Assembly: GCA_020137815.1 (NCBI GenBank)
Contig: CM035358.1
Location: 5,173,488 to 5,237,487 of the forward strand
From: Hormiphora californensis
Lineage: Eukaryota; Ctenophora; Tentaculata; Cydippida; Pleurobrachiidae
Length of the DNA: 64,000 nucleotides
Direction of reading: 5' to 3'
Position 1 is the stretch's first letter. Every line of letters begins with the position of its first letter. The notes under the pieces are model-generated. The model was not told the DNA's origin. It saw only the letters and a program-made list of their open reading frames with translations, and did not search any database. This document shows positions 39,001 through 48,900 of the stretch, one piece after another. A program made the position numbers and the translations under genes.

Positions 39001-40460
39001 CGGGTAACGTTTTATTGGTTTTTGGACTCAGTTATAGTTTGTGTGCAAAAAAGAATAAAACGTTCTCCGAATGGATAAGGAATGGGGTACATCCCCATTT
39101 ATCACCATGACCACCCCCTCCCGGCCATGTCACCATGGTAACCCCCTCCCGGCCATGTTACCATGGTAACCCCCACGTTACCTGAATGGGTGAGGATTGG
39201 AGATGCAGCGATGAGGGGAGAGGAGATATCGTGATACCCGGATAGCCATGCCCCGATGCCATACTCTTCCTTCTCAGCGACCTGGCAGAGTGAGAATGAA
39301 TGAATGTTAATAGAATTATGCATTTTTACATGGACTAATTAGCAGGACTAATTAATAATTAGCAAGACTAATGACTATCAATTACCAGAAATATAACATC
39401 TTTTGCCCAGATAGTCTGATGAGATATGAGGTGGGCAACGGACAGCATTAGGGGAACAGCGTGGTTTGGCTCCCATTCCTTCAGGCTGGTGGAGAACACG
39501 ATGGCTTCTGCACTGGCCGCTTTGGGTGCACGGTACACTGAGTATACATTCTCTCCAGACATCTGTGTGTGAGGGTAAGTTGAGAGTGAGGGTAACTTTA
39601 AACTTATTTCTAAACTTTAGAGGGTCAGTTTAGAACTGCCATCTTGTTCGAGAGGGGAATCTACCGTGTGGTAAAAAAGGGGAAAGGGACGGGTGGGGTG
39701 ACAGATATTATATAGTTACGACGCATCGCGATGAAGTGATTAAAAAAGCGGGATCTTTGTGTTCAATCAACAGTTTTGAAGAGAAGATATTATATCAGAG
39801 ATTACTAATTCAATTACCTTATCTTGGTGTAAGGGCCTGGTGACAGTGAAATTCTGGGTATAAACTTCGAGTCCAAGCATACTAAATTGTTCACTAATCC
39901 ATCTCTTCTTTTCCTCAGCTCCCTTCAGTCGAGAGAACTGAAGCTCCAACGATGATGCCATCTGAAAACACAAATAGGATGTCTTTGAGTTGCGTAGTTT
40001 CAGATGCAATGAGTAGTGGATGGGGCATTATTTCTGTATCAGTTTCTGTAAGAGTGGGAAAAACTACTAAAAAAACAATGTGGACGCGAAGAAGTGACAA
40101 AAAAGAAATACTCACTGCTTGATTCTGATACTTGGTGATGACATATCCTGGCAAGAGAGCATTTTCCGAAACAAATGTGTTCTGGTTTACACGAATATCA
40201 GCAAACAGAGAGAGACCTATTACACCCGCCACATAGAATAGTGCACCTGGGGATAGATTCAGAAATATAATGATGTGACAATATTATCAAAGAAACGGAA
40301 TAGGTTTGTTTTTGAAAAGAGAGAACAATTTTTTTATGGAAAGACAAGAGAGAAAGAGAGTTAGAGACTAATTAGAGTTATACTTACACACATATTTGTT
40401 CTTTTCCACTAGAATATGTTTTGCTTTCTTCACAAATCCACTATTTAACAAGATTTTCAT
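33001..40460 (-). CDS. GPAA1: GPAA1/GAA1, GPI transamidase subunit, 631 aa
   Basis: An ER-membrane subunit of the GPI transamidase, which joins GPI to proteins with a C-terminal signal. Fourteen exons join in phase (1,896 nt): 40460-40388, 40246-40116, 39961-39818, 39562-39386, 39281-39182, 37347-37244, 37064-36969, 35374-35253, 34644-34545, 34374-34224, 34097-33913, 33718-33614, 33433-33308, 33282-33001. Human GPAA1 is 621 aa. An N-terminal TM precedes a lumenal part with SENALLPG, GLEVYTQNF, SGENVYSVYRAPKAASAEA and IWAKDVIFL. Next come VEAINGQLPDIDL and HPYNIHAV, and multiple C-terminal TM helices. A gene on the other strand lies wholly in intron 5 and a 1.3-kb fold-back element in intron 7. 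The last about 75 residues are a hydrophilic tail without known match. Confidence 0.95.
35448..36732. mobile_element. TA-flanked giant fold-back element, GPAA1 intron 7
   Basis: Ends AGGGTACACCTCGGCGAAAT and their inverse are flanked by TA. The two arms, about 600 bp each, are almost identical over their whole length around a short centre near 36,090. The two 122-codon ORFs at 35,585-35,953 (+) and 36,227-36,595 (-) are mirror images from the palindrome, not genes. A fragment of the same end lies near 3,325. Confidence 0.9.
36844..36952. mobile_element. hAT-type MITE, copy 1 (GPAA1 intron 7)
   Basis: A 109-bp element that starts CAGGAACCGACC and ends in a degenerate inverse, with an exact 8-bp target duplication TCAGCTAT. 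Its 3' side is only 16 bp from GPAA1 exon 7. Confidence 0.85.
37647..38755 (+). CDS. Nested secreted protein, 193 aa, family unknown
   Basis: The gene lies inside GPAA1 intron 5 on the opposite strand. Exons 37647-37707, 37834-37970, 38266-38396 and 38503-38755 join in phase (582 nt) with GT-AG introns. Residues 1-16 (MILVLFLLPTFLCIHG) form a signal peptide followed by an N-glycosylation site (NTT). The mature part is acidic, with a few Cys (VYCVG, NYCKHH, LNCPE, VRCSN) that could form two disulfides. The C-terminus is strongly basic (KAPKKKQKKREGER). If the GT at 38673 is used as a donor, the basic tail would be replaced by a further exon I do not see. I do not recognise the fold. Intron 2 contains a hAT-type MITE. 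Confidence 0.7.
37983..38091. mobile_element. hAT-type MITE, copy 2 (intron 2 of the nested gene)
   Basis: Ends CAGGAACCGACCGAA and TTCGGTCGGTTCCTG, with an exact 8-bp target duplication GTGCTTAT. It is the same family as 36,844-36,952 but in opposite orientation. Confidence 0.9.
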
Positions 40461-40771
40461 AACAAACTAATACATGGATTATAGAGAAAAATTAGTTGGT
40501 ATATTGTATGGTACCCCGAACGGAACACACTCCGTCGCCAATAGCCAATTATTGGCCATTGGAACCATATCAACACCAAGGTAAACACTTGTAATTGTGA
40601 ATGTTGATTGTTGTAGCAATAAAGGATAATAAAGCACATTAAAACGCGGACAACAAAACACTGTATATAACGTCATCACCTGATCTCTCACTCTTATAAA
40701 ACACATGTGTATGTTTCTCAGTCAGTCTCTCTGTTCTCTCTTCCTCATTCTCTCCCCTCTCTCTTCTCCTC

Positions 40772-43276
40772 TCAATGTTTGGAGAGTTCTTCCAACAACT
40801 TGTTTCTCCGTTTCTCCAGCTCATCCTCACTTATATCTGAATCTGAACCTGACTTTTCTGCCCCTGACTTCTTCTCAGGTTTCTTGGAACTCTCCGACTG
40901 CTCCCTTTTCTCCTCCTCAGAATCTGATTCCTGCTTCTCCTTCTTCTTCTTTTTGCTCTTTTTCCGGCTTTTCTTCTCCTTCTTCTTTGTCTCCTCTTTC
41001 TCAGGGGTCGGCTCCCTTTTCTGCTTTTTCTTACTCTTCTTCTCATCCTCACTGCTGTCTTTCTCACTCCGGTCCCTGCTGGGAGACCTCTTTGACTTCT
41101 TCTTCTTCTCCTTCTTGTGCTTCTTCCTCCTTCTCTCCCTCTCCGATCGGTCGTCAGAGTCAGATTCAGGTTTGATGGTCATAACATAATCTTTAAATAT
41201 CTTCGACATAGCTTTGTCGTCTCCGTTGAATGCCTTGAACTGACTCTCCTCCTCAAACCGCTCCCTCACATTCTCCCACTGGTCGGTGTGCATCAACTCA
41301 GGTTCGGCGTCCTCTAACATGTGCTTGAAACTGATGTCACGTTTCCTGATCCTCCTTTGTTCCTCTCTCCTTGCATCCCGCTCCGCTCTCTCGGCCTTCT
41401 CCAACAAGTTCAAGAAGTGCAGCTTGATGTTTCCCTTGTCGATAGATTTAGTTTTCTCGTCTGCCGAGATGATCCCGTAAAACTTCTCATATGGTGTGTC
41501 TGATTTGACCTCAAAGTCAGCTGCTCGAAGGACATCCTTTATCGTTTTCTTGTCCTCATGCATAGTAGATTTCAGATCTTCGAGATAGAATTTGAACAGG
41601 TCGAGAGGAGTAGAACCAGGTTGCCCCAACATGGCTGAATATCGGGAATCCTTGCTTATCGTCGGATACAGATCGGCCCAAAGGGAGGTTGAATCGAGTT
41701 TCTTCTTAGTATGGAGCTCATTTAGCAGAGTCACAAAACAGTCCCTATTCTTCCTCTGCGTCCGTTTCTCCTTCATAAACTTCTTCTGTTTCTCATCCTC
41801 GTAATCAAGCTCCATTGCCTTGATATGCTCGGTGAAAACCCCCAACATATCCTCATTGTCCATATTCTCAAACAAAATGTTGTTCTTGAATGTCTTGAAG
41901 GTTGACAGGATATCCAGGGCGTCTATCCAACAAGTTTTATAGGTGATTTCCTTGATATCCTCAAATAGAACAGTCAGTTCCTCTTTCTGTTTCGCTCTCA
42001 ACTCTGCTTCATTCTTTTTCTCCCTCTTGGAAATTGAGAAGACAGCATCCTCAAAAACATCCTTTCTGTCACGCTCGGGCACGGCGATCCACTCCTTCTG
42101 ATTTTCAAACATTTCCTGTGCCTTGCGGTACAGGGTAATTGATGTCATGTGGGGGTAGGCAATTAGAAACTCGTACAATTTCTCTTTGGCCTCTTTTGCA
42201 ACTTGCCTCTCCTCTTCCTTCTCCTCCTTTGCTTTTTGTGTCTTGTACGCGTTGAACGTTTGCTTCTTCTCATTTAATTTAGGTATGGCGTTGTACCGCC
42301 TGTCTCGAGATATGAGTTTCATGGCCTGTTCCCAGGAGGCGTTACTGGCGACACCCTTATCTTTCAAGAGAGCCTTGAAGGCATTCCTTGCGTCATCCTT
42401 TGTAGCGTACACAACCTCTTCTTCAGGCTCTTCCTCGGGAGGGGCTGTTAGGGGAAGCTGAACCTGAAATAGGGACAATATATTAGTGAAATATTGATAT
42501 TAGGTGTTTGGGTTGGGAGATAAGGAATAAATAATATAAATCAGTACCCTCAAATTACCTGAGAGACTGCGGGAACCATGGGTGTCATAGCAACAGCTGC
42601 TTCTAACTTGGCAACCTCTTCCTTAATCTTTGTGAACTCAGGAGGCTCAGTCCAGATGGATTCTTTTGTCTCAGTGTTATAGAAATATATCTTACCTGTA
42701 TTTGAAAAGGTTTAGTTCTCTACACTCTACAGTGTACATAGTCATTTTTAATTGATTAGATGATAATGAGATGGACATCATAGCAAACTCAATCAAAACT
42801 CGATTAACTCTACCTAATCTAAAATCCCAACACGCAAAACCATTTCCACCGAACATCCCGGTAAATCGGGGTGCGACTATACCTGATTCAGCCTCCTTGT
42901 GCTCCTGCCAGGGACACTGAGCAAACAGCCTCTCCGATGGGGTCATCAGTTCAGGTGGTTTAGTCCACAGCGACTGCTTTGTTTCGTTGTTGTAATAATA
43001 CGTTCTGCCATCAGGAGAGGTATGCTCTGTCCAGGTGGCGGCCCGAACACCAGCAGCAGCCCCGGGTGGAGGTGCTATCTGTGCTGCTGGGACTGGGGCT
43101 GCCATGTGTGGGGCTGGTTGATGGTGAGGTGGACCGCCTCCCATCATTTGGTTCATCATCATCTGGTTCACCATCATTTGGGATTCCATAGATGCCTGGG
43201 GTTGCTGTCGGATCAGCATCGGGTTCAATCGAGGGATTCCTCCTCCCATAAGCGGTCGAGCATTATGGAAAACCAT
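40772..43276 (-). CDS. PRPF40: PRPF40 (Prp40), U1-snRNP-associated splicing factor, 740 aa
   Basis: A nuclear factor that bridges U1 snRNP and branch-point proteins early in splicing. Exons 43276-42883, 42695-42559 and 42463-40772 join in phase (2,223 nt). A Met/Pro/Gln-rich N-terminus leads to WW1 ([19 protein letters not shown]...LWTKPPEL) and WW2, which is split by intron 1 ([11 protein letters not shown] | [18 protein letters not shown]). About six FF domains then fill residues 190-560 (for example [44 protein letters not shown]). The last 130 residues are Lys/Arg/Glu/Ser-rich, as in metazoan PRPF40A/B. Length is shorter than human PRPF40A. One gene cannot be assigned to A or B. It is the first of three closely spaced minus-strand genes; its stop is 312 bp from the GPAA1 start. 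Confidence 0.96.
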
Positions 43277-43698
43277 GCTAGGAAAATTCGTGATTAGTAT
43301 TTATTAATGTTTCAATCGGGTTGAAGGATTTAAGATGTTGACAGTCGATTATTTTATTAAAAATCGACTATCGATAATCGAGTAAAAATTTTAACTTTGA
43401 AAAAAGTGAAAAACGGCCATCTTGGAAATGCCTAGATTTGACGCGATCGCGACCGGCATCATGTCACTGCACTGCAGTCGAGCGCCGCGCAGCCCCTTTT
43501 ATGCGCGGCGTTGTATTTGCGCGTGTATGTAAATAATTATTTTTTATACCTTATTGTATGTATCTCTCTTTTCCCACGGTTCGAAAATTTTCCCACGGTC
43601 AAAAACTTTCCCACTAACAGGTTTTTTCACTTTTTACTTTCTTTTCTCACTTTGGGAACTTTTGGAAAAAAATTTTCAAAAATTCGAACTGTTCTGAG

Positions 43699-45794
43699 GG
43701 CGCGATCACACCAGGATCTTTGAAACAATTGCTTCGAAGAACCAAGTTGAGTCACACACAGATCTTTCCTTTAGTTGGTGCAAGTACGATCCTTAGGGCG
43801 CGATCACACCAAGATCTTCGAAACAATTGCTTCGAAGAACCAAGTTGAGGCAATTTCTGATTTGCCGCATACGGCGTCTAGACGGCGTCGCAACGCCGTC
43901 TAGACGGCGTCTAGACGGTATACCGTCTGGACGGGTTTCGGTGAAATCAGCTAAAAACGGTACCGAAATTGCTTGAGACGGGTTATAGACGGTATCAGAC
44001 GGTTTCTAGACGGGTTATAGACGGTATCAGACGGTGTTGCGACGGTATCAGACGGTCTCTAGACGGTGTCTAGACGGTACCGTCCCGGCGTCTGGACGGC
44101 GTCTGGACGGTGTCTAGACGGTATCCGTCCGAAGTTGAGACGGCACGTCTGAAAATTGTACCAGACGTTGAGACGGACTTTTAGAACTCCGTCTGTATTT
44201 CAGACGGAGTTTTAAAAGTACGTCTCAACGCAGTCTAAAGGAAAATCGATGAAAGTACCGTCTAGACAACGTCTCAACTGAAACCGGTCAACATACCGTC
44301 TAAACAACGTCTAGACAACGTCTAAACAGAATCTCGCGATTCAGTTTCAAATACCGTCTAGACAACTTCTCCAGCAATTTCGATACGAATACCGTCTAAA
44401 CAACGTCTAGACAACGTCTTAAGCGAATCCGATACAGATACCGTCTAAACAACGTCTCATAACCGACACTATCTATCACTGATAGTATCAGCCATAGACA
44501 GTATCTCACAGTTGTATTACAACGCGATAGCTGGATGTAAGAGTGAATGTGGAGATACCAAAACAGTTTGGCTGAATGTAAGAAGAAACAGCAACCCGAC
44601 ATTGTCGTCTCATGAATGTAAGGCGACATGAGACGACAATGTCGGGTTGCTGTTTCTTCTTACATTCAGCCAAACTGTTTTGGTATCTCCACATTCACTC
44701 TCACATCCAGCTATCGCGTTGTAATACAACTGTGAGATACTGTCTATGGCTGATACTATCAGTGATAGATAGTGTCGGTTATGAGACGTTGTTTAGACGG
44801 TATCTGTATCGGATTCGCTTAAGACGTTGTCTAGACGTTGTTTAAACGGTATTCGTATCGAAATTGCTGGAGAAGTTGTCTAGACGGTATTTGAAACTGA
44901 ATCGCGAGATTCTGTTTAGACGTTGTCTAGACGTTGTTTAGACGGTATGTTGACCGGTTTCAGTTGAGACGTTGTCTAGACGGTACTTTCATCGATTTTC
45001 CTTTAGACTGCGTTGAGACGTACTTTTAAAACTCCGTCTGAAATACAGACGGAGTTCTAAAAGTCCGTCTCAACGTCTGGTACAATTTTCAGACGTGCCG
45101 TCTCAACTTCGGACGGATACCGTCTAGACACCGTCCAGACGCCGTCCAGACGCCGGGACGGTACCGTCTAGACACCGTCTAGAGACCGTCTGATACCGTC
45201 GCAACACCGTCTGATACCGTCTATAACCCGTCTAGAGACCGTCTGATACCGTCTATAACCCGTCTCAAGCAATTTCGGTACCGTTTTTAGCTGATTTCAC
45301 CGAAACCCGTCCAGACGGTATACCGTCTAGACGCCGTCTAGACGGCGTTGCGACGCCGTCTAGACGCCGTATGCGGCAAATCAGAAATTGCCCCAAGTTG
45401 AATCACACACAGATCTTTCCTTTAGTTGGTGCAAGTACGATCCTTATATGGAGCGAGCTCGCTCTCTCCAATGTTATCCCCTCTTTCGAGCTCTCTCTCC
45501 CACTCGCTTTTTCTCCCCATATAAGGGATAATTGCGCGGGAGAGAGTGAGTGCGAGAGAGAGCTCGAAAGAGGGGATAACATTGGAGAGAGCGAGCTCGC
45601 TCCATATAAGGGATAATTGCGCGCGAGAGAGAGTGAGTGGGAGAGAGAGCTCAAAAGAGGGGATAACATTGGAGAGAGCGAGCTCGCTCCATATAAGGAT
45701 CGTACTTGCACCAACTAAAGGAAAGATCTGTGTGTGATTCAACTTGGTTCTTCGAAGCAATTGTTTCGAAGATCCTGGTGTGATCGCGCCCTGA
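43699..45794. mobile_element. Outer inverted-repeat element, GGGCGCGATCACACC ends
   Basis: The 5' end GGGCGCGATCACACCAGGAT is inverted at 45,775-45,794. The arms continue through CTTCGAAGAACCAAGTTGA and CTTTAGTTGGTGCAAGTACG. A partial direct copy of the 5' end sits at 43,797-43,848. On the right, 45,440-45,705 holds three alternating copies of a unit rich in GAGAGCGAGCTCGCTC. A 3-bp TGA may flank the ends; the superfamily is uncertain. Confidence 0.75.
43849..45392. mobile_element. 1.54-kb near-perfect palindrome with 9-bp target duplication
   Basis: Begins GGCAATTTCTGATTTGCCGC and ends with its inverse. Both sides carry CCAAGTTGA (43,840-43,848 and 45,393-45,401), an exact 9-bp duplication. 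The arms, about 765 bp each, meet at about 44,620 with a loop of only about 12 nt. Much of each arm is built of AGACGG/TCTAGACGG words. A 9-bp duplication and very long inverted ends fit Mutator-like elements, here without a transposase. Mirror ORFs at 44,396-44,629 and 44,612-44,845 are artefacts of the palindrome. Confidence 0.9.
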
Positions 45795-45992
45795 GCTGTA
45801 GTGGAAGCTCTTACGGTATTCCCACGACCGTGGGAAAAGAGAGATAGATACAACATTTTCGAGGTTCCTTACGTAACAAGATCGCTAGCTGTTCTGAGCA
45901 AACCTGAACATTATTTTTACCTATGCTGATCTTTATATCCGATAGATATTCATCCAAGCACTAACCCTGTTTAGGAAAACGATGTAGTTAAA

Positions 45993-48900
45993 ATGGCGAA
46001 AAAACGGTTCAAGGTTTCCTGGAAAGGAAGGCCTGGTGAACGCAAGAAGATCCAGGCAATAGAGTTGGTAAATGATGACTTTGAGCAGCTTCTTGAGCAG
46101 CTGAAAGAGAAAATTCGGCAAAAGTACAAAATAGATGATGAACGGGAGTTCTCACTTTGGTTACGAAGTTACCCCTTGCCAGCGCGCGCGAAGGTGTCTT
46201 CGATACCAAGTTCTCACTCAGCTACCAACCAGAAAGCACAATCCATCAATCCATCAACCTAACAGACTTAGATGACGGAGATGACATGAGTGATGTGTGG
46301 GAAGCGGATGTTGAACAAAGGATTTTTATAAAATTCATAGAGGACCCTTTTTCACAAAGTGGAAGGTCATCCGTGCTGAGTAATCCAAGTTGGAGTGGTA
46401 CTGATGTAACTGGGAGGAATAGCCCCTTCCAGCCAATAGAACGAGGCAGTAGTTTCTCTCCTGTTATACCAACTAACAATGTGATTCCGGAAATACCGGT
46501 AACAACACAACACCCAGTACAAGTTCCTACACCTCAGCTAGCCGGTGCTCACGCAATACAACCTAGCTATGATCATCTCCACGGAGTTCCCCAGCCAGAT
46601 CGCCCAGTACAACCTAGCTATGATAATCTCCACGGAGTTCCCCAGCCAGATCGCCCAGTACAACCTAGTTATGATCATCTCCACGGAGTTCCCCAGCCAG
46701 ATCGCCCAGTTCAACCTAGTTATCATCATCTCCACGGAGTTCCCCAGCCAGATCGCCCAGTACAACCTAGCTATGATCATCTCCACGGAGTTCCCCCGCC
46801 ATATCGCCCAGAACAAGGTGATGATGTGAACATGGAATGCGAGGAGGGTGCAGCCCATCTTTCTGACATTGAAGTTATACCTGATACTGACGCACCTGGC
46901 GATGAAATACCTGGCGATGAAATACCTGGCGATGAACTAACTGAGGCAGCCGGTAACTGATATTTGATCAAGTCCTTTTTTCCAACTTTTTCCCAGACTT
47001 GCACGAAAAGGGGGGGGGGTGGGGTGAACACTTGAAAAAAATTGACTTTTTAGGAACTAAAAACCTGACCACCGAAAAATTGTTATCAAATTTTCAGGAG
47101 AAACTGAAATGGATACCACTGATTCTGTTACTGATGCTGCTACTGGTTCTGTTACTGGTTCTTTTACTGATGCTGTTACTGGTTCTATTACTGGTTCTTT
47201 TACTGATGCTGTTACTGGTTCTGTTACTGGTTCTTTTACTGATGCTGTTACTGGTTCTATTACTGGTTCTTTTACTGATGCTGTTACTGGTTCTATTACT
47301 GGTTCTGTTACTGATGCTGTTACTGATGCTGTTACTGGTACTGTTACTGATTTGGTGAGCAACAAAGAACCAGTGACCGATGATATGGAGCCTGATGCAG
47401 CGACGGAAGAACTAGAGGAAGAAAAGAAGCGTGATCCGGACTCACTGAATGATGACTTGGATGACTGCGAGACACGTGTGGATATTGTTGATGATGAAGG
47501 TGATCAATTCCATGGTAAGCATGTTTCCTGAGCTCTTATATCAGTCAGCCATGTTGTTCCAAATATGATACAAATAAATCTATTGGAGAGGGAAAGAAAT
47601 CATTACGGCGTTGCACCTTCCGCTGACGTCCCCCGGCCCAGAGATGTCCCAGCTAAGTGATCATAACAGATGTACTATCTGGGACGTCATGTACTCCCAA
47701 AGAGTGGCAGAACTGTCACCGAGAAACATTTCTGGCAGTACGTCGTCTCGGGCGGTTCATCTCTTATAATCACCCAGCTGGGGCATCTCTGGAGGACGTC
47801 CCCGGAAGATCTCCCGGAGGTGCAAGAGAGGCCGTAATTACCAATTATATGCAATGCACTTTTGGTAAACGTACTTAGCTGATATTATCATTTATATGCT
47901 GACATATATGATGAGGTTTTTGCTAACGTTTAACCCTTTGAGACCGATAGGGTCACCAGTGACCCCACGCTAATTATGCATCTAGCGTCTGTCCGAACTA
48001 AATCTAAGAAGTTTAAATGGTTTTCCGGGTTAGAATAGACACTTTTTGGCTGTTTTTGGGGCCATTTTAAGCTTTGAACATCTTAGTTTACTAGAAATGC
48101 CAACTCTAAGCCATAAAAGTTGAAATTTTGGTGTAAAGTTGGTCATATCTCTAAAACGGTATAAGTAAGCCAATAATGGACCTACAAATCAAAAGAAAAC
48201 CATAGGTTTTACCCCGGTATGAAGTTTCGTGATGATTTGATCAAATTTACAACGCTCAGAGGGCAAATAATGCCGGGGTCACCAGTGACCCTATCGTCCC
48301 CTAACGCTAATATAGAAATTTGGATTTTACGTGCATTTCTAAAGGATTGGCCACCGATAAAGGTCTAAAACGGCATTTTTCAAACGGGTGCTAGCGACTA
48401 ACCGACTCCATCAGTGTTATCTATACATCTTAGAGAGTCGCTGAAAAATTTTTTGAGATTCGTGCTCCTTCATAAAAGTTTTCATCTCGGCCAATTTGAA
48501 ATTCTAAAATCGGCTACAGATGAGATACAGAAGTCCATAGGGTGTGTAAAATGTGCAGAATGGCCGGGTTTATATAAGTGTTATGAAGAAACATAGGGTC
48601 TAAGATGAGCGGTTTTCGAGTTATGAGGCAAAATAGCTACGAAATCTCAATTGTTTGCATTCCATTTGAGACCGATAGGGTCACTGGTGACCCCACAGAA
48701 ACAAAGTTCGTAGAGACGAGTTTTTTGGTTCTGCTTTCAAGTAGGCTTGTTAGGAGTGTCTCCAGCAATTTTCAGATATTTCTGTCGATGGCGCCACTAT
48801 CGGTCCCAAAGGGTTAAACCGTTTTCAGACGCAGAATTATCCTTCTATTATATATTATTTTTCACTATCGGCCTCTTTGTCATTACGGTAAGTTATAATG

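Noticed and set aside
44396-44845. Identical 77-codon ORFs on both strands
   Set aside because: Mirror copies around the centre of the 1.5-kb palindrome.
45371-45856. ORFs with repeated ELALSNVIPSFELSL-type peptides
   Set aside because: Inverted repeats of the outer element translated on both strands.
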